From Collinsella sp. (GTDB lineage Bacteria > Actinomycetota > Coriobacteriia > Coriobacteriales > Coriobacteriaceae): 23,949 nucleotides of DNA. The DNA is taken from positions 1 through 23,949 of the forward strand of contig WGSR01000004.1 of the NCBI GenBank assembly GCA_014871545.1, given 5' to 3'. Below the pieces are notes generated by a model. The model searched no databases. It was not told where the DNA came from and was given only the letters and a program-made list of their open reading frames with translations. This document shows, one piece after another, positions 16,019-22,552 of the stretch. Within the stretch, counting starts at the first letter, position 1; each line of letters starts with the position of its first letter. The position numbers and the translations under genes are program-made.

Positions 16019-17320
16019 CTATGCCAGCTTGTCGATTTGCCCAATCTCCCAAAGCGGAATATTGACGAGCATGCCCTCGTCTCTATATGCCGCCAGGGAG
16101 CTCCTCACGCAACGCTCGAGCTTGAATTTTTCGCAGGCTATTTTCAGACTCTTCGCTTTAAGGTTCTCTGCCGCCTTGACCTCAAGCGGAAGCACGGTTC
16201 CCGCATGGTCGATGGCAAAGTCGGTTTCGGCATTGCCAGAGGTAGAGGACCAATACGCGGGAGTTTTGTCCTGGAGCAAAAGCTCCTGCGCGACGTATTG
16301 TTCGGTCAGCGAACCTTTGAACTCGGTAAAAACAGCGGATCCGTTAAGAACGATGGCCGGAGAGAGACCGGAGAGCGCTCCGAGGATGCCGGTGTCGATG
16401 CAGAACAGTTTGAAGCCCGAGAGGTCTTCGTAGCTCGAGAGCGGCGCCTTTAGAGCGGAAACACGTGGCACCTTATGAACGATTCCGTAGTCCGTGAGCC
16501 ACTGGAGGCTTTCCTCGAAATCGCGTGCGCGCGCTCCGGGGCGAAGGGCGCCATAGACAAACTTCTTGTTCTCCTTTGCAAGCTGGCCGGGAAGGGATTT
16601 CCAAACCAACCTCATGCGCTCGACGATGCGGGCGGGTGCATGTTTGCCAAAATCGGATTCGTAAGCCTCGATGATTTGCTGCTGAAGCCTTCGGGCTTCG
16701 ATGAAGTCGCGTGTCTCGGCGAAAGCGGAGACAACTTCGGGCATACCGCCGACAACAAGGTATTCCTTGAGCAAGCGCTCGAGCTTTTCGGTAACGTTTG
16801 CCAGAAGGTTCATGTCTGCGGCAAGGATGGCATCGGCGAGCGGGTTGCCGTCGACGGCACGAACGAACTCGGCAAACCCCATGGGACGCATGGTGAGCTG
16901 GTCGATTTTGCCGACGGGAAATGACTCGTTTTCGCGTCGGAGCGCGAGGCCCATATAGGAACCGGCTGCCACGATGTGGTATTCGGGTGCAAGTTCGTTG
17001 AAGTACTTGAGTGAGGTGATCCCGCGTGGCGCCTCTTGGATCTCGTCGAAGATGATGAGCGTGTCTGCCGGCGTTACGGTTTGGCCACGTAGGAGTTCTA
17101 TCTGGGAGATGATGCGCTTGGGGTCGAGGTCCCCATCGAACAGCGAGCGTGTGCTCGGCTCGAGCATAAAGTCAAAACGAATGACGTTTCGATACTGCTG
17201 GCTTGCGAATTCGTTAAGAAGCCAAGTCTTTCCTGTCTGGCGGGCTCCCCTAAGCAAGAGAGGTTTGCGATTCGCCCTTGATTTCCAAGCGATAAGTTCA
17301 CTCATAAGCTGTCGCTGCAT
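16019..17320 (-). CDS. AAA-family ATPase with DUF4143/PD-(D/E)XK-like C-terminus
   Basis: A 433-residue protein of the AAA_14 plus DUF4143 type. Walker A is GARQTGKT (25-32) and Walker B is IIFDEIQEA (89-97); AAGSYMGLAL (118-127) is the sensor-type segment. Residues 190-300 form the helical middle. Near the C-terminus E366-T-D367 and LEVKA (E380, K382) match a nuclease-fold D-x(n)-E-x-K pattern. These widespread, patchily distributed proteins have no settled function; roles in defence, addiction or stress are speculation. ATG at 17320 is chosen because GGGAGG lies 4 nt upstream; a TTG at 17332 is less likely. The gene is convergent with ppx and looks horizontally acquired. Confidence 0.88.
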   Translation of the reverse strand: MQRQLMSELIAWKSRANRKPLLLRGARQTGKTWLLNEFASQQYRNVIRFDFMLEPSTRSLFDGDLDPKRIISQIELLRGQTVTPADTLIIFDEIQEAPRGITSLKYFNELAPEYHIVAAGSYMGLALRRENESFPVGKIDQLTMRPMGFAEFVRAVDGNPLADAILAADMNLLANVTEKLERLLKEYLVVGGMPEVVSAFAETRDFIEARRLQQQIIEAYESDFGKHAPARIVERMRLVWKSLPGQLAKENKKFVYGALRPGARARDFEESLQWLTDYGIVHKVPRVSALKAPLSSYEDLSGFKLFCIDTGILGALSGLSPAIVLNGSAVFTEFKGSLTEQYVAQELLLQDKTPAYWSSTSGNAETDFAIDHAGTVLPLEVKAAENLKAKSLKIACEKFKLERCVRSSLAAYRDEGMLVNIPLWEIGQIDKLA

Positions 17321-17343
17321 ATTGCCTCCCAACCCTCTCGGCT

Positions 17344-17349
17344 AGTATA
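17344..17349 (-). promoter_or_regulatory. Probable -10 box of the ATPase gene
   Basis: Read on the minus strand, TATACT ends 23 bp before the chosen ATG. The -35 region 16-18 bp further upstream falls on the first TTTCCATCGGAAA palindrome (17364-17376), so a protein bound there would contact the promoter. Confidence 0.5.
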
Positions 17350-17363
17350 AGGCCATTTGGTCG

Positions 17364-17445
17364 TTTCCATCGGAAAATGTGCGAGACAACCACGTTTTTC
17401 CATCGGAAAATGTGCGAGACAGCCACGTTTTTCCATCGGAAAATG
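17364..17445. repeat. Three operator-like palindromes at exact 33-bp spacing
   Basis: The palindrome TTTTCC-ATC-GGAAAA occurs at 17396-17410 and 17429-17443, with a one-base-shorter copy TTTCC-ATC-GGAAA at 17364-17376. The whole 33-bp unit, including GTGCGAGACA(A/G)CCACG, is repeated nearly identically. Centre-to-centre spacing of 33 bp is about three helical turns, placing the sites on one face of the DNA. The array starts 44 bp upstream of the ATPase start and overlaps its expected -35. Confidence 0.85.
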
Positions 17446-17458
17446 TGTAAATACCAAC

Positions 17459-17531
17459 CTAAGTTGCGGTGGAATAGTTCCTAAATGGGCTGGTAAACTG
17501 CCAAAACAGGAACTATTCCACCGCAACTTAG
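17459..17531. repeat. Long palindrome, copy 2 (upstream of the ATPase gene)
   Basis: Arms of 24 nt at 17459-17482 and 17508-17531 are perfect inverted copies around a 25-nt loop. The outer part contains AGTTGCGGTGGAATAG, the same as copy 1. The inner part differs from copy 1 but stays complementary. It lies 16 bp beyond the tRNA-Leu terminator in the tRNA's direction of transcription. Confidence 0.9.
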
Positions 17532-17546
17532 AGCCCCACCGGCGTG

Positions 17547-17586
17547 TAAAAGAAACGAGCCCGCATCCCTTGGGGACACGGGCTCG
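17547..17586 (-). terminator. Intrinsic terminator of tRNA-Leu
   Basis: On the minus strand CGAGCCCG (17579-17586) pairs with CGGGCTCG (17556-17563), with further pairing of GTCCC-type bases inside, followed by TTTCTTTTA. It begins 11 nt after the tRNA 3' end. Confidence 0.9.
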
Positions 17587-17597
17587 AAAGCTCCATA

Positions 17598-17682
17598 TGG
17601 TAGGGGCGGTGGGACTCGAACCCACAATCCTTGCGGCGAGAGATTTTAAGTCTCCTGCGTATGCCAATTCCGCCACGCCCCC
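17598..17682 (-). tRNA. tRNA-Leu (anticodon UAA)
   Basis: An 85-nt class II tRNA on the minus strand. The acceptor GGGGGCG pairs with CGCCCCT, with a G1-U72 wobble also found in E. coli tRNA-Leu(UAA). The D-arm region is TGGCGGAATTGGCA. The anticodon loop is CTTAAAA between GGAGA and TCTCT, giving UAA, which reads UUA. A long variable arm follows, then the T-arm GTGGG-TTCGAGT-CCCAC, discriminator A and encoded CCA (17598-17600). UUA is a rare codon in such a GC-rich genome. Its terminator follows directly. The TPR-like gene ends 31 bp upstream in the same direction, so co-transcription is possible. Confidence 0.97.
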
Positions 17683-17713
17683 GTGAGACTAGAAGTCTAG
17701 CACAAGCCGTCCG

Positions 17714-18337
17714 TTACGCGTTGACGGCCATCGAGTGTTGGCCCGACTTCTCCAGGAACTCCTGGAACTTGGCTTCGTCGCCCTTGTTCTGGTACTGCAG
17801 GGCTAGCAGGTACTCCAAGCGGCAGCGCTTGACCGGGTCGTCGCCGACATCCTCGAGCATGCGCTCCAGCTCGGGAATGTCGTTGTGGCGCTTGAGGATC
17901 ATCGTGTCGTACATCAGCTGACACTCGTGCGCAACTGCCTCGGCCTGACCGCCCTCAAAGCCCTTGATCTCGTGCAACAGCTCTTTGGACTTTTTGCGGT
18001 CCTCCTGGCCAACATAGTAGTTAAAGGCCTTAATCACCAAGTCGACGCGCTGCATCTTGGGGAGGTTGAGTCCCAGCAGTAGGTCGAACATCTCGCTGGC
18101 GCGCTCGTGGTCCTCGCGCAGCAGATAGGAGTTCAGACGCAGGTAGTCGCGGTTGTAGCGCGGGTACAGCATGCTGGTGAGTTTGCCGTTGAGCAAACGA
18201 TCGAACTCGTCCCACTGCTTGGCAGCCATAAGCTGCTGCAGGCGCTTAAACGTGGTGCGTTTTTTGACGCTAAAGAACACCGACACGGCGATGCAGATGA
18301 TAACGACGGCGGTCCAGAGGGTGCGGGAATCGGGCAT
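17714..18337 (-). CDS. Membrane-anchored TPR-like protein
   Basis: A 207-residue protein with one N-terminal membrane helix (about residues 7-23, LWTAVVIICIAVSVFFS), a basic stop at KKR, then a helical body with paired-helix spacing resembling degenerate tetratricopeptide repeats (for example QQLMAAKQWDEFDRLL, YLLREDHERASEMFDLL, ALQYQNKGDEAKFQEFL). This would place the helical domain in the cytoplasm as a protein-binding scaffold. No enzymatic motif is seen. A TATAAT lies about 55 bp upstream on the minus strand. Function is unknown; the downstream gene is tRNA-Leu. Confidence 0.8.
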   Translation of the reverse strand: MPDSRTLWTAVVIICIAVSVFFSVKKRTTFKRLQQLMAAKQWDEFDRLLNGKLTSMLYPRYNRDYLRLNSYLLREDHERASEMFDLLLGLNLPKMQRVDLVIKAFNYYVGQEDRKKSKELLHEIKGFEGGQAEAVAHECQLMYDTMILKRHNDIPELERMLEDVGDDPVKRCRLEYLLALQYQNKGDEAKFQEFLEKSGQHSMAVNA

Positions 18338-18392
18338 ATTAGGGTCCTTAGTCGCTCATAAAGCGAGCGGTATGACAACACGTACTAGATGT

Positions 18393-18398
18393 ATTATA
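18393..18398 (-). promoter_or_regulatory. Probable -10 box of the TPR-like gene
   Basis: A perfect TATAAT on the minus strand, about 55 bp before the start codon at 18337. No good -35 hexamer is seen at 16-18 bp, so activation or another contact may be needed. Confidence 0.5.
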
Positions 18399-18500
18399 CG
18401 CAGCGCGCAAGCAAACTGGCATAAAAGCTCATCGAGGCCGAGTGCCATCGCTCGCTGCGGTACACTTACCTAAAGTAAACCATGAAGGGAGACATTACCT

Positions 18501-18788
18501 ATGAAGAAGATCGTTTTGGCTTGCGGTGCTGGCGCTGCTACTTCCACGCTCGTTGCCCAGAAGGTCGCTACTCTGCTCGACGCCAACGGTTATGCCGACA
18601 AGTACGAGATCGTGCAGTGCGCCATCTCCGAGGCCAAGGATTACTGCGACGAGGGCGCCGACCTGCTGATCGCCACCACCGTTGCCCCCGAGGGCCTCAC
18701 CTGCCCGTACGTGAGCGGCGTGCCCTTCATGACTGGCATGAACCGCGTCGCTGCCGAGAAGGCCGTTCTCGACGTCATGGCTCAGTAG
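18501..18788 (+). CDS. PTS sugar transporter subunit IIB, galactitol/lactose-like
   Basis: A 95-residue stand-alone EIIB domain. The active-site loop ACGAGAATSTLVAQKV (7-22), with phosphoryl-accepting C8, matches the GatB type. EIIB passes phosphate from EIIA to the sugar through the EIIC membrane channel. GGGAG precedes the ATG at 18501. No IIA or IIC gene is in the window, so it is an orphan here; partners may be elsewhere, or it may serve regulation. Codon use resembles highly expressed genes. It lies 11 bp before the VOC-domain gene and is probably co-transcribed with it. Confidence 0.88.
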   Translation: MKKIVLACGAGAATSTLVAQKVATLLDANGYADKYEIVQCAISEAKDYCDEGADLLIATTVAPEGLTCPYVSGVPFMTGMNRVAAEKAVLDVMAQ

Positions 18789-18799
18789 GCGCTGACTGT

Positions 18800-19174
18800 A
18801 TGAATGAGCAGAACGCCAATCCGGTCGAGCTCTTTGGCATGCGCGTTGCCCATGTGGGCATTAACGCCACCGACCCGGCAGACGCCCTGGAGATCGCGGA
18901 GCTGTTCTCGACGATGATGGGCCTGCCCGTCATCGAGACCCCGGTTTCGTACTTCAACGATTCGCTGGTCGAGATCATGAAGCAGAACGGTCGTGGCACC
19001 AAAGGCCACATCGGCTTTGCCGTTAACGACATCGATGCAGCTGAGAAGTGGTTTGCCGAGCGCGGGCTCGAGGTCAACGAAGAGTCGCGCGCACTGCTGC
19101 CCGACGGTGGTACCAAGCTCGTGTACTTTAAGCGCGAGTTCGCCGGTTTCGCCGTGCACCTGTGCCGCGAGTAG
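18800..19174 (+). CDS. VOC (glyoxalase/bleomycin-resistance fold) protein, aldolase-extension-like
   Basis: A 124-residue protein of the vicinal-oxygen-chelate superfamily. It shows paired beta-alpha-beta modules: MRVAHVGINATDPADALEIA (14-33) with FNDSLVEIMK, then TKGHIGFAVNDIDAAEKWF (67-85) with TKLVYFKREFAGFAVHLCRE. From memory, this pattern strongly resembles the C-terminal domain attached to some Firmicute KHG/KDPG aldolases. Here it is a free-standing gene next to a PTS IIB subunit, which hints at sugar or sugar-acid metabolism. The start at 18800 lacks a strong ribosome-binding site, so coupling to the upstream gene is likely. The longer frame back to 18482 overlaps the IIB gene and is rejected. 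Confidence 0.82.
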   Translation: MNEQNANPVELFGMRVAHVGINATDPADALEIAELFSTMMGLPVIETPVSYFNDSLVEIMKQNGRGTKGHIGFAVNDIDAAEKWFAERGLEVNEESRALLPDGGTKLVYFKREFAGFAVHLCRE

Positions 19175-19198
19175 CGCACAAGCTGCCATAGCTGGCAA

Positions 19199-19236
19199 AA
19201 AGGGATAGGGCCGCGTGGCCCTATCCCTTTATTTAT
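19199..19236. terminator. Bidirectional intrinsic terminator
   Basis: A 14-bp perfect stem (19199-19212 with 19217-19230) around loop GCGT. The plus strand is followed by ATTTAT; the minus strand by a run of five T including the last stem bases. It separates the VOC gene from the convergent sensor-kinase gene. Confidence 0.95.
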
Positions 19237-19249
19237 GTCGAGGGGCTTC

Positions 19250-20545
19250 CTACCGCGGCAGGCGAATCGTAAAGCGGCTGCCGACGCCCTCGACCGAGGT
19301 CACGCCGATGACGCCGCCGTGGCTGTCGACGATCCACTTGGCGATAGCGAGCCCCAGGCCCGAACCCTGCGCGCCGGCATCGCGCGCGTTGTCGGCACGG
19401 TAGAACCGCTCGAACGCGTGAGCTGCGGATTCCCGGTTCATGCCGATGCCTTCGTCCTCAACGCTTATGTCGATCGTGCCCGCGCCCGCATCTGGCGCTA
19501 CGCCAAACGAGATGGGCGTGCCCGCGTCCGAATACTTGGCGGCGTTTTGCACGATCACGCGAAGAGCCTGCTTCACGAGCACCACGTCGACGGGCGCGGC
19601 GCAGCGCGGGTCGCTGACAAGCGCAGCGTCAAAGGCCAGCCGATACGTGTGCGCGGCATCGATCATCTGCGATTCTTCGCATACCTCGCTGACCAGTGCA
19701 GCCAAGTTGGTATGCGCGCGCCGCAGGACCGTGCGCCCGGCATCGCCGCGCGCCAAAAACAGCAGCTGCTCCACAAGCTCTTGCATGTGCTCGCTTTCGG
19801 CTTTAAGGGACGCGATGGATTCCGCCAGCACGTCCGGGTCGTCCTTACCCCAGCGGTCGAGCATGTTCACGTAGCCCTGAATCACCGCGATGGGCGTGCG
19901 TAGCTCGTGGCTTGCATCGTTGACAAAGCGCATCTGCTGCAGCTTTGCCTCTTGCATCTGGCGCAGCAGGCGGTTGAGCGCGACCTCGATGCTTGCCAGG
20001 TCGGCGTCGCCGGTGGTGACGCTCGGCGAGTCGACGCTTGCGCGCTCGATGGCCTGCTCCAGTGTCTCCATTTTGCCGCCGGCGAGTTGCATGCGGCCGA
20101 GTTCGTCCACGCGCAGTGCCAAGTCGTTGAGCGGTGCCATGGTACGGCGCACACGGCGGGCACCGCCGAGCATGTTGAGCACGCTGATGACCTGCCAACC
20201 CACAACGACAAGGTAGAGAGGCCATAGCGTGACGAGGTCCTGCGCGAGGGGGAAAGTCTTGGTGGTACGCGCGAGCTCGACGGTATAGGTGAGCGTTGTC
20301 AGGTCCCAGCCGCGCGCGGGCGTCAGCGTCATGCCGCGAACGGTGGCGCTGGGGATCCATCCTGCGGTAAACGCGCCGTTGGGCAGCGTCTGGTTGTATC
20401 CATAGACGAGGATCGCCGCCACAATCACTACTAGCAGCAGGTCGAGCCAAACGTAGCTCATCAGGCGGCGCCACATATAGCTCCAGTTGATGGCGCGGGC
20501 GATGGAGGTGACGCGCTTGGCCTCGGCGTTACGCGCGGCAGACAT
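19250..20545 (-). CDS. Two-component sensor histidine kinase
   Basis: A 431-residue membrane kinase. Helices at about 32-49 (VWLDLLLVVIVAAILVYG) and 106-126 flank an extracellular loop of about 55 residues. A HAMP-like linker (127-205) follows, then the HisKA domain with phospho-acceptor H213 in ASHELRTP, and the ATPase domain with N334 (QNAAKYS), DEGIG (364-368) and GSGLGLAIAKW (394-404). The start at 20545 overlaps the response regulator's end by 17 bp, so the pair is translationally coupled. The sensed signal is unknown; the loop has no recognisable sensor domain. A longer frame upstream to 20926 is the regulator gene read out of frame. Confidence 0.94.
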   Translation of the reverse strand: MSAARNAEAKRVTSIARAINWSYMWRRLMSYVWLDLLLVVIVAAILVYGYNQTLPNGAFTAGWIPSATVRGMTLTPARGWDLTTLTYTVELARTTKTFPLAQDLVTLWPLYLVVVGWQVISVLNMLGGARRVRRTMAPLNDLALRVDELGRMQLAGGKMETLEQAIERASVDSPSVTTGDADLASIEVALNRLLRQMQEAKLQQMRFVNDASHELRTPIAVIQGYVNMLDRWGKDDPDVLAESIASLKAESEHMQELVEQLLFLARGDAGRTVLRRAHTNLAALVSEVCEESQMIDAAHTYRLAFDAALVSDPRCAAPVDVVLVKQALRVIVQNAAKYSDAGTPISFGVAPDAGAGTIDISVEDEGIGMNRESAAHAFERFYRADNARDAGAQGSGLGLAIAKWIVDSHGGVIGVTSVEGVGSRFTIRLPR

Positions 20546-21308
20546 AGCCCACCCCGCGCACGGTCTGGATGATGCGGGCGCCGCCGGCGTCCTCGATCTT
20601 GGCGCGTAGATGCGCGATGTGCACGTCGACGTTGTTGGTGTCGCCCATGTATTCGTAGCCCAGCGCTTCGTGCGCGATGCGTTCGCGCGTGAGCACGGTC
20701 TCGGCATGCGCCATAAGCAGGGCGAGGACATCGAACTCGCGGGCCGTGAGCGCGATAGGCGAGCCGCCGACTGTGACTTCGCGGCGGTCGGGATCGAGCA
20801 CGACCGAGCCAACGGTGAGCGTAGCGGGGGAGGGCGAGGCGGAAGCCTGGGCCGAGTCGCTGACCGGGGGTATCGCAGCGTCGCTCCCGCCCGCGTCGCT
20901 CGCCGCGCCCGTCCCGATGCCGCCAACGCCCGAAGCCGCTCGCACGGCCTCCGAGCGCTTCAGCGCCACGCGGACCCGTGCGAACAGCTCCTCAATCGCA
21001 AATGGCTTGGTCAAGTAATCGTCGGCGCCGGCATCGAGCCCGGCCACCTTGTCCATCACGGCATCGCGCGCGGTGACCATAATCACCGGCACATCCTTGT
21101 GCTTGCGGACACGCCGCAGGACCTCCATGCCGTTGAGCTGCGGCAACAGCACATCGAGCAGAATCAGATCGTAGTCGCGCTCCAGCGCCAGGTCCACGGC
21201 GGTGCGGCCGTCGGCGGCGTGCTCCACCTGGTAGCCCTCGTGCTCCAGCTCGAGCGTCACAAAGCGGGCGATTTTTTCCTCGTCCTCTACGATCAGGATC
21301 CGTGCCAT
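20529..21308 (-). CDS. OmpR/PhoB-type response regulator
   Basis: A 259-residue regulator. The receiver domain (1-120) has acidic pocket E8-D9-E10, phospho-acceptor D52 (LLDVLLP), T79 (VTARD) and K101 (LTKPF). The winged-helix DNA-binding domain (about 164-259) ends with NNVDVHIAHLRAKIED and TVRGVGYVCRA, typical of OmpR family recognition and wing elements. Between them is an unusually long linker of about 42 Gly/Ala/Ser/Pro-rich residues (122-163), where most relatives have 10-20. It lies 18 bp downstream of the DUF4342 gene and overlaps the kinase gene. Confidence 0.96.
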   Translation of the reverse strand: MARILIVEDEEKIARFVTLELEHEGYQVEHAADGRTAVDLALERDYDLILLDVLLPQLNGMEVLRRVRKHKDVPVIMVTARDAVMDKVAGLDAGADDYLTKPFAIEELFARVRVALKRSEAVRAASGVGGIGTGAASDAGGSDAAIPPVSDSAQASASPSPATLTVGSVVLDPDRREVTVGGSPIALTAREFDVLALLMAHAETVLTRERIAHEALGYEYMGDTNNVDVHIAHLRAKIEDAGGARIIQTVRGVGYVCRA

Positions 21309-21326
21309 GCGTGCCCCCGTCTGCGA

Positions 21327-21869
21327 TTACTTGTCGTCGTTCAGATTTTGCTTGATGTCGTCCGCGGCGTCGGCGGCGTGATTCATAAGGTTGTTGATGC
21401 TGCCGGGCACGTCGCCGTCGCTGTCGATGCGGTAGCGCATGCCAAAGAACAGACCAATCAGCATCAGCCATATCGTGGCGCCCCAGGCAAACAGGGCGAC
21501 GATGGGAATCAGGATGGGGATGTTGAGGATGATCGCATCGCGGCGCGTGGCGATAAACTTGGTGTCCAGGCTCAGGCGGAAGAGCTTTTTGAGGTACTCC
21601 CACACGCTGTCCATCTTCTTGGAGAAGTCGGTCTTTTCGCTCGATTTTTCGTAGGCGGCCTGCGCGGCGACCATCTCGGCCGAGGGCTCATCGACCGGCT
21701 CAGACTCGGTGGCGGCGTGCGCTGACGTGGTCTGGGTCTTACCCTGCGACTCGAGCCAAATGATGGCATCCAGAACGTTGCCGTCGGCGGCGTCGAGCGC
21801 AGCTTTGGAATCGGTGTAGCTCACGTTGCACTTGGTGCGGATGGTTTCAACTTTTTCGAGGTCGTCCAT
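21327..21869 (-). CDS. DUF4342-like protein: UBA-like domain plus membrane segment
   Basis: A 180-residue protein. Residues 1-43 form a three-helix UBA-like domain (VETIRTKCNVSYTDSKAALD, then GNVLDAIIWLES) of the kind in NAC-alpha and EF-Ts, hence the DUF4342 assignment. Residues 44-85 are polar and likely disordered. KLFRLSLDTKFIATRR precedes a hydrophobic region (112-146) that could span the membrane once or twice, followed by an acidic tail. AAAGGACAGG lies upstream of the ATG at 21869. It leads the operon with a response regulator and sensor kinase, so it probably acts in the same stress or envelope response. Function is unknown. Confidence 0.82.
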   Translation of the reverse strand: MDDLEKVETIRTKCNVSYTDSKAALDAADGNVLDAIIWLESQGKTQTTSAHAATESEPVDEPSAEMVAAQAAYEKSSEKTDFSKKMDSVWEYLKKLFRLSLDTKFIATRRDAIILNIPILIPIVALFAWGATIWLMLIGLFFGMRYRIDSDGDVPGSINNLMNHAADAADDIKQNLNDDK

Positions 21870-22227
21870 GACCTGTCCTTTCGTTCGATGGGCGCGACGC
21901 CGGGCGATCTGCCCGGGCGCGAGCGTTGCGTTCGGCGGCCTGCGTTGCGCGGCGCCGCCTCGCCCTTGGTCGAACTCTATAGTGCAGGTTATAGATTAAG
22001 CGATTCTTGAGCCAAGATTAATGTTGGATGAGTTTTTGGGTAGCGGTGGGAAAAGTATTAGACCTCGATAGCGGGGGATGTGGTGTCGGTGCAAAACGGC
22101 GTCAAAGGTTGGTCGAGCAGGCGGTTTCTCCATTGATGTCCGCACAGCATGTGACACTTACCCTGCCGCCCCGCTCTGCCGCGGCGGCATGCGTCTGAAC
22201 AACGACCCTCTAAGGAGTTCGATACCG
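21870..22227. other. 358-bp divergent intergenic region with structured leader
   Basis: No gene is supported here. The part next to the DUF4342 gene (21895-21960) is very GC-rich and holds two potential hairpins: CGCCGGGC/GCCCGGGCG near 21899-21920 and GGCGGC/GCCGCC near 21934-21960. Both would lie in the leader of the minus transcript. The half nearer 22228 is mixed in composition, with no clear promoter. Confidence 0.4.
21988..22015 (-). promoter_or_regulatory. Candidate promoter of the DUF4342-regulator-kinase operon
   Basis: On the minus strand TTGGCT (22010-22015) and TATAAC (21988-21993) are spaced by 16 bp, a fair sigma-A pair. This would give an mRNA leader of about 110 nt. Confidence 0.45.
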
Positions 22228-22467
22228 ATGAGTGACAACGCAAAGCATCTCGCAAAGAAGTGCGTTAAGGACGCGGGGCCGTGCCTCGCGCTGTGCGTAG
22301 CCGGCGCAGCGGTCGCGCTGCTGGCTGTTCTGGGGCCATTCGACGTGCTCCGAAGTGCCAGTTCCCTGCACGTTTGCATGGCCCTTGCCGGCGCCATGAT
22401 GACCGGCGGCGTGCTCGATCTGATTTTTTGGGTGCTTGACCCGTTTGGATGGAAGAACGAGGGGTAG
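22228..22467 (+). CDS. Small two-helix membrane protein, unknown function
   Basis: A 79-residue protein with two hydrophobic segments, about 17-35 (GPCLALCVAGAAVALLAVL) and 45-68 (SSLHVCMALAGAMMTGGVLD onward), a basic N-terminus (KHLAKKCVKD) and a short polar C-terminus. AAGGAG lies 10 nt before the ATG at 22228, which decides the start; the open frame upstream to 22078 lacks such a site and encodes unlikely sequence. No family is recognised. It lies 85 bp before the metallophosphoesterase gene in the same direction. Confidence 0.65.
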   Translation: MSDNAKHLAKKCVKDAGPCLALCVAGAAVALLAVLGPFDVLRSASSLHVCMALAGAMMTGGVLDLIFWVLDPFGWKNEG

Positions 22468-22552
22468 GTCCCAAAGGATGGAAGGGCTGGAACGGTTGGC
22501 TTAGTGATCGTGCAGAATGTGGGCTAGCGACTTACAGGGAAGTGGTGATCCG

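Larger units (their letters stand above)
15904..17531. other. Candidate accessory module: ATPase gene bracketed by related palindromes
   Basis: A 1.6-kb segment made of palindrome copy 1, a minus-strand AAA ATPase gene, three spaced operator-like repeats and palindrome copy 2, inserted between housekeeping ppx and tRNA-Leu. The interior is visibly less GC-rich than the flanks. No target-site duplication or transposase is visible, so the boundaries are a proposal only. Confidence 0.35.

Noticed and set aside
17364..17445. Short CRISPR-like array
   Set aside because: The 33-bp unit repeats almost entirely with no variable spacers, only about 2.6 units are present, and no cas gene is nearby.
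17357..17686. 109-residue open frame on the plus strand across the repeats and the tRNA
   Set aside because: Its C-terminal half is the antisense of tRNA-Leu, a well-known source of false protein predictions, and its N-terminal half is the translated 33-bp repeat array.
18482..18799. N-terminal extension of the VOC protein in frame back to 18482
   Set aside because: It overlaps the whole PTS IIB gene out of frame and encodes Arg-rich nonsense; the VOC fold begins after 18800.
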